Below are positions 50,640 through 60,000 of a stretch of DNA of 64,000 nucleotides, one piece after another. The stretch comes from an uncultured Bacteroidales bacterium (GTDB lineage Bacteria; Bacteroidota; Bacteroidia; Bacteroidales; F082). The notes under the pieces were generated by a model. The model searched no databases. It had not been told where the DNA came from and saw only the letters and a list, made by a program, of their open reading frames with translations. A program made the position numbers and the translations under genes. The DNA lies in NCBI GenBank assembly GCA_900318465.1, contig ONKQ01000019.1:1-64000 (forward strand), written 5' to 3'. Within the stretch, counting starts at the first letter, position 1. Every line of letters begins with the position of its first letter.

Positions 50640-51200
50640 TTATGAAATTTCAATCTGTTTTATGATTTTCGCGGGAACCCCGCCGACCACGGTGCAAGGC
50701 GGCACATCCTTGGTAACCACCGCTCCAGCGGCAATTACAGCCCCATGTCCGATGGTGATGCCAGGCAGGATGGTCACACTTCCGCCAATCCATACATCAT
50801 CTTCGATGATTATGGGTTTGGCACAAGCCAAGTAGTTGCGCCGCCGGCGGTAGTCGATTGGATGGCCTACCGTGGTGATGAGTGTGTTTGGGCCAACCAT
50901 CACGTTGTTGCCAATATGCACTTCACGGATGTCGAGGATGGTGAGGTTATAATTACCCAAAAAGTCATTACCAATGAAGATATTCTTGCCGCAGTCGCAG
51001 TTGAATGTTTTGGCAATCCATACACGCTCACCCACCGAACCTAACATTTTTTGCAGATATGCATATTGTGCCGCAAAATCGCTGCTATCGATAGCATTGT
51101 AGGCCTCACATTGCAAGATGGCCTTTGTCTTACGTGGCGCCAGTTCTTCGTCGACAAACGAATACTCCAAGCCAGCATTACATTTTTCTAGTTCTGTCAT
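50640..51200 (-). CDS. maltose/galactoside-type O-acetyltransferase (second copy)
   Basis: 186 residues of hexapeptide acyltransferase. N-terminal helical Mac region (EELAPRKTKAILQCEAYNAID), catalytic His region TTVGHPIDYRRRRNY, then beta-helix repeats VWIGGSVTILPGITIGHGAVIAAGAVVTKDVPPCTVVGGVPAKIIKQ. It is cytosolic and acetyl-CoA dependent; the acceptor sugar is uncertain. It differs from the gene at 4107-4649 in most residues. A -7 box lies just upstream. Confidence 0.9.
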   Translation of the reverse strand: MTELEKCNAGLEYSFVDEELAPRKTKAILQCEAYNAIDSSDFAAQYAYLQKMLGSVGERVWIAKTFNCDCGKNIFIGNDFLGNYNLTILDIREVHIGNNVMVGPNTLITTVGHPIDYRRRRNYLACAKPIIIEDDVWIGGSVTILPGITIGHGAVIAAGAVVTKDVPPCTVVGGVPAKIIKQIEIS

Positions 51201-51228
51201 AGTATGTTTCTTTGTTTAATTTATTGCG

Positions 51229-51236
51229 CAAAGATA
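51229..51236 (-). promoter_or_regulatory. -7 box for the acetyltransferase gene
   Basis: TATCTTTG on the minus strand, 28 bases before the ATG at 51200. Confidence 0.6.
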
Positions 51237-51285
51237 GTCATTTTTTCCAATGTACAAAAAAAATACGCACCCTCCAAGCTGCATC

Positions 51286-52350
51286 TCAAAAATACATCAC
51301 CGTCCCAATGGCTTGGTCGAGCAAACGGATGGAATCGCGCTCGGCGAGGGCTTGTGCCACGAAGTCGGGTTCTGTCCAAGCGTGGGGCGCGAGGCTGAAC
51401 TTGTCGTGATGCACGGTGAACACTTGCTTCGCCTGCAAGTCCAATATCGCTTGTTCGAGGTCGGCGGGCATGAGGTGGATGTTGTCCCAGTTTTCGTTGT
51501 ATTGTCCGTTCTCCATCATCGCCAAATCAACCTGCCCGAACTGCTCGCGGATTTGCTTGAAACGGTCGTCATAGCCCCCGTCGCCGCCGACATAGACTTT
51601 CCTTTCCCCAACTTCCACCATGAACGAAGCCCAAAGCGTTTGGTCTCGCTTGAACATGCGGTTCGAGAAATGGCGCGTTGGCAAACAGGTGATGGCTAAG
51701 TTGAGAGTTGAAAGTTGAGAGTTGAAAGTTTCGTACCAGTCCATTTCGGTGATGATGTTTTTGTCGTATTTCCAGTATTCCAAATACTCTGCCACGCCAA
51801 GCGGACATACGACATGACGCACCTTGCCACGCAAGTCGCGTAGGGTGGCATAGTCCAAATGGTCCCAATGCTCGTGTGTGATGATGAGGTAATCAATCTC
51901 AGGCATGTCGTCGGGCGAGTAGATGTCAGTGCCTTTGAACGGGTGCAACATCACCGAGACGGGAAACTCCATCTTGAGCAGCGGGTCAACCAGAAAACGC
52001 TTGCCACCGAGTTGGAACAGGTACGACGAATGCCCGAACCACACAAGCCAGTCGCGGTCGGTGGGCAGCGATTTCAAGTCGGTCTTGACGGCACGAATCG
52101 GCTCTTTGGGCACACGGTTTTCGCCTTTCATCATTTTTCGCATGGCGGAAAACCAATTGGTGTTGCCCGTGAGCTGCGGCGTGGGTATTTGGTTTTGGAA
52201 CTGCCCGTTGCGCCAGTTCGGTGAGGCCTCGATGCGGGCTTTCCGCTCCTTGCCTATGCGCCTGCCGAAACAAGGATGGTTCAGCACGGCCACTACCGCC
52301 GTTATCAACAGCAGCACAGCGAGAATGATGATGAGCGTTTTCATTTTCAT
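51286..52350 (-). CDS. membrane-anchored metallo-beta-lactamase-fold hydrolase (UlaG/NAPE-PLD-like)
   Basis: About 354 residues with one N-terminal hydrophobic anchor (TLIIILAVLLLITAVVAVL). The zinc site is THEHWDHLD (HxHxDH). Further ligands are CLPTRHFSNR, YVGGDGGYDDRF and FTVHHDKFSLAPH, which match the L-ascorbate-6-phosphate lactonase/NAPE-phospholipase D-like group. Substrate unknown; such proteins may act on lipids at the membrane. Residues ~207-217 (ETFNSQLSTLN) are encoded by a simple repeat (51699-51730), apparently inserted in frame. The start at 52350 lies one base after the stop of the nitroreductase gene, so the two are coupled. Confidence 0.87.
   Translation of the reverse strand: MKMKTLIIILAVLLLITAVVAVLNHPCFGRRIGKERKARIEASPNWRNGQFQNQIPTPQLTGNTNWFSAMRKMMKGENRVPKEPIRAVKTDLKSLPTDRDWLVWFGHSSYLFQLGGKRFLVDPLLKMEFPVSVMLHPFKGTDIYSPDDMPEIDYLIITHEHWDHLDYATLRDLRGKVRHVVCPLGVAEYLEYWKYDKNIITEMDWYETFNSQLSTLNLAITCLPTRHFSNRMFKRDQTLWASFMVEVGERKVYVGGDGGYDDRFKQIREQFGQVDLAMMENGQYNENWDNIHLMPADLEQAILDLQAKQVFTVHHDKFSLAPHAWTEPDFVAQALAERDSIRLLDQAIGTVMYF
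51699..51730. repeat. 'caactttcaactctcaac' low-complexity tract inside a gene
   Basis: On the coding (minus) strand the tract reads as alternating 'aactttc' and 'aactctc' units. It is read in frame as FNSQLSTLN in the metallo-beta-lactamase-fold protein. Confidence 0.7.
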
Positions 52351-52351
52351 C

Positions 52352-53044
52352 CTACAGCCATTCAAAGTTTTCTTTTCCCGCACCAATCTCAAAATGGCAT
52401 TTGGCGATGCCAAGGTCGATGGGGGCATAGTTGGCGAAGATGGCGAAACGTTTCTGTGCCTCTACCTTGTTGCCATCGTGGAGAATAAAGGCAAACTTCT
52501 GCTGATTGACCGCAGTGGGGGCCAGCAGGGCGGCTTCTGTGCCGCGCACAAACCATTCGGGGAAAGGCTTGCCGTGATCGGTTGTGCGTTGGTCGTCTGT
52601 CACGTCGGCAATGGTACGTTTCTGCGAATGAGGCATTCCTAGCGTGGCACCATAGCCGAGCGACACCACGCAGACTAAGGTCTCGTCATTGTCTACTTTG
52701 TATTGGTCGGGCTGTTTGCGGTAGGAGGCACCCACCCAGCAGGTATTCAGCCCGAGGCATTGTGCCAACAGCACCACTTTTTCGCCGTAATAACCGAGAT
52801 TCACGTCATCGCCTTTCTTGCAAATCATGACGATATAATTGCGCACATCCCTGAATTTGCTGTAATGGGCTATGCCATTGGCGAAAGCCTTTGGCTCATC
52901 GGTGACCAATTGGATATGAAGGCGCCCTTCTCGGTTGCATTCGTCGATGAGGTCTTGCAACTGTTGGATTTTCTCCGCCTCGATGGGCTTTTCTGTGTAT
53001 TGGCGCACACTATGGCGGGCACGAATTGCTTCTTCAAGTGTCAT
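52352..53044 (-). CDS. nitroreductase-family flavoprotein
   Basis: 230 residues. It opens with the FMN-binding TLEEAIRARHSVRQYTEKPIEAEKIQQL, has a mid-protein GLNTCWVGASYRK and VCVVSLGYGA, and later PEWFVRGTEAALLAPTAVNQQKF. Together these fit a single-chain, tandem-fold nitroreductase (PF14512-like), in which one polypeptide replaces the usual dimer. It is cytosolic, NAD(P)H dependent and of unknown substrate. It is the first gene of a coupled pair with the metallo-beta-lactamase-fold hydrolase. Confidence 0.88.
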   Translation of the reverse strand: MTLEEAIRARHSVRQYTEKPIEAEKIQQLQDLIDECNREGRLHIQLVTDEPKAFANGIAHYSKFRDVRNYIVMICKKGDDVNLGYYGEKVVLLAQCLGLNTCWVGASYRKQPDQYKVDNDETLVCVVSLGYGATLGMPHSQKRTIADVTDDQRTTDHGKPFPEWFVRGTEAALLAPTAVNQQKFAFILHDGNKVEAQKRFAIFANYAPIDLGIAKCHFEIGAGKENFEWL

Positions 53045-53059
53045 GGTGTTTCTTGGTTT

Positions 53060-53347
53060 GTGTTAAAAGTTAAACTGAAATATTTTTTGACTTCGGGACG
53101 AAGGACTTGGGACAAGGGACTTGGGACATGGGACTTGGGACAGGGGATTTGAGGACAAGGGACTTGGGACAGGGGACTTGAGGACAAAGGACTTGGGTAT
53201 TTGTTTGACTCGCAGTCCCGTAGTCTCGGGTCCCACGTCTCGCGTCCCACGTCCCACGTCCTGCGTCCTGCGTCCCACGTCCTGCGTCCCACGTCCTACG
53301 TCTCGCGTCCCGAAGTCCATTATGTAAACTCAACTTGCTCATCTACT
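53060..53347. repeat. longest GGGAC-rich heptamer element
   Basis: The 325-base gap 53045-53369 holds no gene. The conserved left end 'gttaaactgaaat..tttgacttcgggac' starts at 53069. From 53109 GGG recurs every 7 bases (GGGACTT, GGGACAA, GGGACAT...) to about 53200. The second half (53213-53318) is its complement, GTCCCAC/GTCCTGC/GTCTCGC at the same spacing. The conserved right end 'ttatgtaaactcaacttgctcatctactta' closes it at 53347. Confidence 0.85.
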
Positions 53348-53369
53348 TATTTTGTCAAACACGGTGTTT

Positions 53370-54410
53370 TCATTCTGCGAAAAATGTAAGTTTATACGTT
53401 TCCCACGCTTCACGCACATCCGCCACGCCAAAATCTCCCTCGAAAAACTCCACTTGGCAATCCTCCTTGAAGGGTGTCCAATTGCCGCAGATGAGGCCGT
53501 CGTGGGCGATGATTGGCTGGAAAATGCCGCTGTTGTTGTGGGCGCGGTGACGGTGCTCTTGTGGGAGCACGATGTCGCGACTTTTGTAGCCGATAAGGTA
53601 TTCGTCGTAGGGGGAAATCAGCAGGAACTTGCCCTTTTTGAAACCTCTTGTGCGACAATCGTCGGTCAAGTAGAATTGGCGGCCTTTCCATCGCTCAACG
53701 TGGATGGTGTCGCCCAATAGTGCGATACCCTTTCGGCAGTCGCTGATATTCAATCCCGACCACCACACGAAATCCTCCAACGTTGCGGGTTGGTGGCTCT
53801 GGAAGTATTTGCGGGTAAAGCGCATCAAGGCTTCGTCCCTGTCTATCTTCACCTTTGGCTTCACCTTGTCGGCGGCAAGCGCGTAGGAGGCTTTCATGGG
53901 AAGCAAGTCGCCGCTGCAAAGGGTTCCCGAAAACTCCGCCATACGGATATGGTAGGAGAGGCGATGCTCGTCCATCCGAATGTCTTTTTCGGCCAATGCC
54001 TGAACAAGGTCCTCTTTTGTCACGCTTCCTTTGTCGGAGGCAGTCTGTGCCAAGATTTCACGGATTTGCATCAGTTCCTCGTCGGGAATGGTGATTTTGT
54101 TGCTGCTCATCCAGCCTTTGGTGACGGCGATGGCCTTGGGCGCACAAAGGTTGAGCAGGGGCCAGTAGTCCTCGGCTGACACCAATTGCCATGTGCCTCG
54201 CATCAGGTGCAGGCGGATAATCTGCCCACCGTCGAAAGCTTTCTTAAAGGCTTTTAACGATGGCTTCTTGGTGCGCATCGCCACCGCCCACCGCATCATA
54301 CGGTATTCCTGAGCTTGAATGGCACCCATGTGGCCGACCACCTTGGCAGGGTCACTGAACTGGGGCGCGACAAGCTGTTGGTTGAGCAATCGTATGGCAA
54401 CGGGGTTCAT
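53370..54410 (-). CDS. AlkZ/YcaQ-like winged-helix DNA glycosylase-family protein
   Basis: 346 residues of the HTH_42 (PF06224) family. Near the N-terminus GAIQAQEYRM supplies the QxQ-type catalytic motif of AlkZ/AlkX glycosylases. LHLMRGTWQLVSAEDYWPLL is the family's characteristic beta-hairpin region. Tandem winged helices follow, with FTRKYFQSHQPATLEDFVWWSGL and a C-terminal YDEYLIGYKSRDIVLP. Studied members open DNA interstrand crosslinks or remove alkylated bases. It is cytosolic, with a single-gene transcript likely from the -7 box at 54490-54497. Confidence 0.9.
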   Translation of the reverse strand: MNPVAIRLLNQQLVAPQFSDPAKVVGHMGAIQAQEYRMMRWAVAMRTKKPSLKAFKKAFDGGQIIRLHLMRGTWQLVSAEDYWPLLNLCAPKAIAVTKGWMSSNKITIPDEELMQIREILAQTASDKGSVTKEDLVQALAEKDIRMDEHRLSYHIRMAEFSGTLCSGDLLPMKASYALAADKVKPKVKIDRDEALMRFTRKYFQSHQPATLEDFVWWSGLNISDCRKGIALLGDTIHVERWKGRQFYLTDDCRTRGFKKGKFLLISPYDEYLIGYKSRDIVLPQEHRHRAHNNSGIFQPIIAHDGLICGNWTPFKEDCQVEFFEGDFGVADVREAWETYKLTFFAE

Positions 54411-54489
54411 ATCAAATCAATTCGGTGCTTTACACTACTTTGTACATGATACACGCTGTCTTTCACCAAACAAGTTTGTATCATGGTGA

Positions 54490-54497
54490 CAAAAGTA
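54490..54497 (-). promoter_or_regulatory. -7 box for the AlkZ-like gene
   Basis: TACTTTTG on the minus strand, 79 bases before the ATG at 54410. The rest of the 243-base gap is AT-rich and carries a weaker -7-like TTCTTTTG on the plus strand near 54582 for the CPBP gene. Confidence 0.5.
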
Positions 54498-54653
54498 CAA
54501 CAAAACAACAAACCATCATGCAAAAAATGAAAAAAACGCTCGTTATTTAAATATCATTTGTTTATGTAAAATTTGTTTTGTTCTTTTGCATCGCAAATAT
54601 TAATTCAAAAAGCGTATAGAAGGAATAATGTTGAATCTTAAAAGAATTATGAT

Positions 54654-55574
54654 ATGGAAAAGAATGCACATCCTTTCAAGCAACTCTTGGTACTGGTTGG
54701 TTCTCATTTAGGTATGCTTGTCGCTTTAGTGTTGATTATCGTTGTCGTGATGGTGGCGATGGTTGCAGGCGGTAATGGCGATGCACCATCCATGCTGTCT
54801 ATTTTAGATGGCAACATGGGACTATTAATGGCGATGACTTTTGTGCAAGATATTTTGTTGTTTGTCGTTCCTGTGTTGATTGTGGCACGGTGCTTCTACC
54901 GCGACAACAAACGTGAGTTTTACCGTTACGACCTTAGCCGAAGCAAGTGGCTGTTGGCTTTGGCAGGCGTGGCAACATACGCTCTGCTGACCCCTTTCGT
55001 CGACTGGCTTGGCGTGTGGAACAACCAGTGGGATTTTGGCCAAATGTTTTCACTCATGTCCGAAGAGTATTCCCAAATGATTTATAATGTCGTTGGAAAA
55101 GCGGTCAATGCCGGCTTTATTGGGCTGTTGCTGATGGTATTGGCGATGGCTGTATTGCCAGCAATATGTGAGGAGCTTTTCTTCCGTGTAGGCTTGCAGC
55201 AACTGCTTGGCAAATGGTTCAGGAACGATCATGCTGCAGTGGTTGTCACGGCTCTCATTTTCAGTTTCGTCCATTTAGACATGGAAGGTTTCCTCGTCCG
55301 CTTCGTGATGGGTTTGGTGCTGGGCTATGTGTTTTTGTATTCGCGCTCCTTAGTACCCAATGTGATGCTTCATTTTGTGAACAATGCTGTGGCTACGGTT
55401 AGTATGTATTTTGCTCTCCGCAGCGGCAAATCATTGGCTGAACTTGAACAACCTTGGATGCTCCATTGGTTGCCAACGACAATCTGTACGATAGCTGCGT
55501 TGGTAGTGTTTTGGTATTGCTTTCTGCGCAAAACAAACACCATTCAGCAACAAAGTAACGCTTTGGATTCTTAG
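54654..55574 (+). CDS. CPBP-family intramembrane metalloprotease
   Basis: 306 residues with about eight hydrophobic segments. The conserved motifs of the Abi/CPBP family are present: EELFFRVGLQQLLGKWF (motif 1, paired Glu and Arg) and FSFVHLDMEGFLVRFVMGLVLGYV (motif 2, His), then the distal NAVATVSM region. These are type II CAAX-prenyl-protease relatives in the cytoplasmic membrane; bacterial substrates are mostly unknown, and some act in bacteriocin immunity. It overlaps the convergent TolC gene by 4 bases at the 3' ends. Confidence 0.9.
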   Translation: MEKNAHPFKQLLVLVGSHLGMLVALVLIIVVVMVAMVAGGNGDAPSMLSILDGNMGLLMAMTFVQDILLFVVPVLIVARCFYRDNKREFYRYDLSRSKWLLALAGVATYALLTPFVDWLGVWNNQWDFGQMFSLMSEEYSQMIYNVVGKAVNAGFIGLLLMVLAMAVLPAICEELFFRVGLQQLLGKWFRNDHAAVVVTALIFSFVHLDMEGFLVRFVMGLVLGYVFLYSRSLVPNVMLHFVNNAVATVSMYFALRSGKSLAELEQPWMLHWLPTTICTIAALVVFWYCFLRKTNTIQQQSNALDS

Positions 55575-56917
55575 TATCCCGTCAATTGCTTGTATTTCAC
55601 TAAATTAATCCGATACTCCACGCGGCTGTCAGTGAGTTCGTCGCGGCTTTGCTTCAGCATCGTTTGGGCTTCGAGCACGTCCGAAAGGGCGACCAAACCG
55701 GCATCGTAATAGTCCTGCGTGATTTTCAGGTTGGCTTCAGCGTCTTTCAAGGCGGTTTGCGCCATAGTGATTCGCAGCCAACTCTGCCCAAGGTTGAACC
55801 AAGCCTGATTGGTTTGCATTTCCATCTTCTCGGTGAGGTCGCGGCGGGTGTTTTCGGCCTTTTCGGCATCAAGGTCGTGCTTCTTCAGCTTGAACGCGGT
55901 CTTGTGCCAGTCGGTGATGGGAATTTGAAGCACTGCAAAAACCATTGCATTGGGTTTGGTGTTCTCCAAAATGGTGTGGTAGTTCGCGCTGCCGCCCACC
56001 AACAACGAGGGAAGGGTCGCGCCGAGGGTCATCTTCTTTTTCAAGTCTTCGGCTTTCAACGAAAGGTCTAAAAGGTGGCTCTCGTTGCGGTTGGCCACGG
56101 CTTCCGAGGCAGGTTGGAACCAAATGGCAGGTTGGACTTCCAAGCCCAACGTATCAGTCAGAACCATATCCTGCAATTCCGCGCCGATGTGTTGCGCCAA
56201 AGCCATTTTCAAAAGCGTAATGCCGTCGGTGAGTTTCTTGCGGTTGAGTTGGCTTTCGTTTTGCTTCACGCGGAGCTTGTATTGGTCGGTGGGCATAGCC
56301 AAACCCGCTTCGATGGCGCCGCTGAGGTCTTTGTCCAAGGTGTCCAAAAGGCGGTCGAGTTGGTCGAGGGTGGCCACTTTTTCCTGCAAGGAAACGATTT
56401 GCCAATAAAGGGTTTCCGTCTGCAATCGCACCTCGTCTTCCTTCATTTTTGTCTGTGTTTCAGCGGCTTCAATGCCCAATTTGGCCAATTTGTTGCCGTT
56501 GCGGATGCGCCCTCCGGCATAAATCGGCTCGGTGACCATCGCATTGAGCATCACACCGTTCTGCACGAAAGAATATTCCTTGTCCAAGCCCATATTGACA
56601 CCGTATTCAGCATAAAGCGTGTAAAGCAACTGCCTCAACTGTGCATTGTCGATGTCCTCAATGCCAAAGGTGAGCATCGGGTTCAAGGCATCGAAGGCTA
56701 CGGCTTGTGCTGACACAGTGGGGAAATATTCGGCACGGGCTTCGTTTTTCGTCGCTCTTGCCTTGTCGATTTCCAACTGGCTGTTTTTCAGTTCGATGTT
56801 GTTCTCCAAGGCCATTTCGATGCAGTTTTGCACGGAGAGGTTGAGCGAATCGGATTGTTGAGCGAACAACGGGAATACCAACAACAATAAACAGACTAAA
56901 ATAATGGTGTTTTTCAT
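55571..56917 (-). CDS. TolC-family outer-membrane efflux protein
   Basis: 448 residues with a signal peptide (MKNTIILVCLLLLVFPLFA/Q). Two repeats of the OEP domain are present, each with long alpha-helical coiled coils: LSVQNCIEMALENNIELKNSQLEIDKAR near the start and DAEANLKITQDYYDAGLVALSDVLEAQTMLKQSRDEL near the end. It forms the trimeric outer-membrane channel for the RND pump encoded upstream. It is last of the adaptor, pump, channel operon, 153 bases after the pump gene; that gap holds a repeat-bounded element. Confidence 0.93.
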   Translation of the reverse strand: MKNTIILVCLLLLVFPLFAQQSDSLNLSVQNCIEMALENNIELKNSQLEIDKARATKNEARAEYFPTVSAQAVAFDALNPMLTFGIEDIDNAQLRQLLYTLYAEYGVNMGLDKEYSFVQNGVMLNAMVTEPIYAGGRIRNGNKLAKLGIEAAETQTKMKEDEVRLQTETLYWQIVSLQEKVATLDQLDRLLDTLDKDLSGAIEAGLAMPTDQYKLRVKQNESQLNRKKLTDGITLLKMALAQHIGAELQDMVLTDTLGLEVQPAIWFQPASEAVANRNESHLLDLSLKAEDLKKKMTLGATLPSLLVGGSANYHTILENTKPNAMVFAVLQIPITDWHKTAFKLKKHDLDAEKAENTRRDLTEKMEMQTNQAWFNLGQSWLRITMAQTALKDAEANLKITQDYYDAGLVALSDVLEAQTMLKQSRDELTDSRVEYRINLVKYKQLTGY

Positions 56918-56930
56918 ACCTCTTTTTTTA

Positions 56931-57064
56931 TCACAAAACTTTCAAAACCCACAAAACAGTTTTTGACTGGTGCGGCATACCCAACTGGGTTGCCGCCGGA
57001 AAGCGCCGGTTGGCCGCTTTCCCCACTTCTACCTTGAAGTTTTGATAGTTTTGTAGGTTTTGTG
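56931..57064. repeat. small inverted-repeat-bounded element
   Basis: Arms resembling TCACAAAACTTTCAAAACCCACAAAAC and its complement (about 56931-56957 and 57038-57064, imperfect) enclose two inner palindromes: CGGCA..CCCAACTGGG..TGCCG and GGAAAGCG..CCGCTTTCC. It lies between the pump and channel genes of one operon. One copy in the window. Confidence 0.6.
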
Positions 57065-57070
57065 ACATAT

Positions 57071-60000
57071 TTATTTACTTTTACTAATGCTAAAAATCAA
57101 CCAATACATCACAGGCATCACGGCAAGAATAATCACCATCGAAAGCACCACGCCGAAGCAGATGACCACGCCCATTGGCATCCAAAGGGGATTGCGGGTG
57201 ATGATCATCGGGAGCACGCCGAGGGCGGTAGTGGCCGAGGTGAGGAAAATGGGCCTCATACGGCGGCTGCCGGCCTTCATAGCGGCTTCCTTAGTGGGTA
57301 GGCCTTCTTCAAAACGAAGCGTTTCGGCGTATTCGTACATCACAATGCCGTTGCGGACGATGATACCGATAAGGCTGACGATGCCCAACAAAGAGGTCAT
57401 ACCGAAGTCGAGGCCGAAAAGCCACTCGCCAAAGAAGGCTCCGAACATACACAAACTGCTGGAACACAGGGTCAACAGGGCGAGGTTGAGTTTCTTGAAA
57501 TAGGCCACGAGGAAGGCCAACATCACGGCGATGGCGGCAAACAGACTCTTGAGCAGTTGCGGGATGACCATCGTATTGAGCGACGACAGGCCGCCGTATT
57601 CGATGCTCACGCCTTCGGGCAGATGGGGTCGCACTTCCGTGTCGATATAGTTTTGTATCTTCTTCATGCTCACCGTTTGCGGTCTCCAGAATTTCATGTC
57701 GGCGGCCACAGTGATGGCGTTCTTGCCGTTGTGGTGTACCAAACTTGCGGGATGCCAATCGGGACTGATGTCGGCGACTTGCCGGAGCGGGACATTGGTG
57801 CCGGGCAACATCGTTGGAATCAGTTGGTTCTGAACGGTTTCGTATTCGTCGGGGTTGTAGTTTTGTTCCGCATACAATTTGACGGGCAAGCTGCGGTTGC
57901 CTTCCCAAACGGTGGTCAAAGGCTGCCCGTTGAGGCTTCCGGCAAGGTCGAGGGAAAGCACGGTCTTGGTGATGCCAAGGCGGGCACATTCCTCGGGTTT
58001 CATAGTCACTTTCACCGAAGGTAGATACTCATCGTAATCGGTGTGAACCCAGCGGAGTTCCTTGTCCAAAGTGAGCATATAGTCCTTGATTTGCTGCGCC
58101 ACGGGAGCGGTTTCCGCGTAGTCATCGCCATAGACAAAAACCTCCACGGGTGTCGAAACAGCCTGATAGTCAAGTTGGCGGAAGCGCACGTGGGCTTCGG
58201 CAAAGTAGTAGGAATATTTGTCGTCCATCTCCTTCAGCAGGTCTTCGGTGGCTTGCTTCGAGGTGGTGTTCACAATGAGTTGCGAGAGATTGTTGGCTGG
58301 GATGCTCGGCGCGTAAGTCACGTGGAAACGAGGCGCGGTTTCGCCGATGAAGGCGGTGATAGAGGTGATGCGTTTATCAGTGAGCATCATCTGTTGCAAC
58401 GAGTCGCTGATGCGCGTGGTGGCTTCGAGGCTGCTGCCTTCGGGCAGGCGAATTTCCACCGCGAAACTGTCGCGCTCGGCCATAGGCATCATTTGCACAT
58501 TGAGGGCGAGGAACATCAAAACGCCCAAAACGATGGAACCCACGCCCATCCCGATGGTGAACAAAGGATGGTTGAAACAATGGCTTTGCAGTTTGTCGTA
58601 AAGACGTTGCAGGAAGGCGAAAAACCGCATTTGTGCCTTCGGGAAACCGTTGTGTTTGGGCTTGTCGTCGGGCTTGATGAACATAATCTCTAACGAGGGA
58701 ATGACAAGCATAGCGTAGGCCAACGAAGCCATCAGCGAGAAGGCGACAGTCCACGGGAAAAGCTGGACGAAATCGCCCAAAGGCCCTGTGATGATGCGCG
58801 TCATCGGGAAAAACATCGTGGCGATGGCACCCGTGGCGATGAGCATAGGCATAAAGAGTTCCTTTGCGCTGCTCACGGCGGCATCGAAGGGCTTGTAGCC
58901 TTGGCTCAACTTGTCGATGTAGCCGTCAATATTGATGATGGAGTCGTCCACAATCATACCAAGCACGACGATAAGGGCGGCCAAAGTAACTGTATTCAAC
59001 TCAATTCCAAAGAGATACATCAATCCGATGCTCATAGCCGTGCAGACCGGCAATCCCGAACTGGCGATGAGCGCGGTGCGCATAGGGAAGAGCAGCAGCA
59101 TCACTGCAATCACGACAATCATTGAAATGACCAAGTCGCGCAAGAACGCGCTGACCGACTTTTCAACCACTTTGGGCTGGTCGGTGATGCGGTACATTTT
59201 CACGCTGTCGGGAAGGGTTTTCCTGAACGCGGAAAGCACTTTTTCCACTTCCCTTCCGTAAGCCACAATGTTGAAGCCTTTGCGCATCTCCACGCTGATA
59301 ATCAGTGCGTTGTTGCCGTTGAAATTCACCACTTTGGAAGGTGGGGCCAAACGCCTTTCAACGGTGGCCACATCGCGCAAGCGCACGGTGTTGCCCGCCG
59401 CGTCGGAATAGATGATTTGCTCCTCAAGTTCCTCTTCGGAAACCACGGGATTCTCGATATGCAACGGCAGGTCGAAATCGGTGGTTTCCATCGTGCCGCT
59501 TGTGGTGAGGAAGCCTTGCGAGGCGTATTGTAGCATCAGCGTGTTCGGGCTGATGCCATAGAACGAGAGTTTTTCCTTGTCCACAATGACCGCGATTTCC
59601 TCGGTTTGTTCGCCCATCACGCGCACGTTGCCCGTTTGGGGAATGTCGCGCAGGCGGCGGGTGAGGTCGTCGGTGTATTCGCGCATTTCGCGGTAGGTCT
59701 TGTCGTCCGATTCCATCGCGATAAGCAGCGAGGAAGTGTCGCCGAAGTCGTCGATCACGGCAATGGCCAGCACGCCCGCCGGAAATGTCAAAGCCTTGTT
59801 TTCGTTGATTTTGTTGCGGATTTTCGTCCACGCTTGGGCGTAGTTGCTCTTGGTCAAATCGAGCATCACATAGACGTAGCAGACGCCTTCCTTGGTCACG
59901 GAGTAGGTGTTTTTCCGATCCACCTCGGGCAGGGCAAACAGCAGTTCCTCAAGGGGTTTGGTGAGTTGGGCTTCCACCTCTTCGGAATTGGCGCCCGGAT

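Noticed and set aside
53109-53318. Possible CRISPR array
   Set aside because: The periodicity is 7 bases with no unique spacers and there are no cas genes.
53041-53342. Several short open frames with Gly/Arg/Thr/Asp-rich repeats on both strands
   Set aside because: They are translations of the heptamer repeat array, where any period-7 sequence gives repetitive peptides. No start signals.
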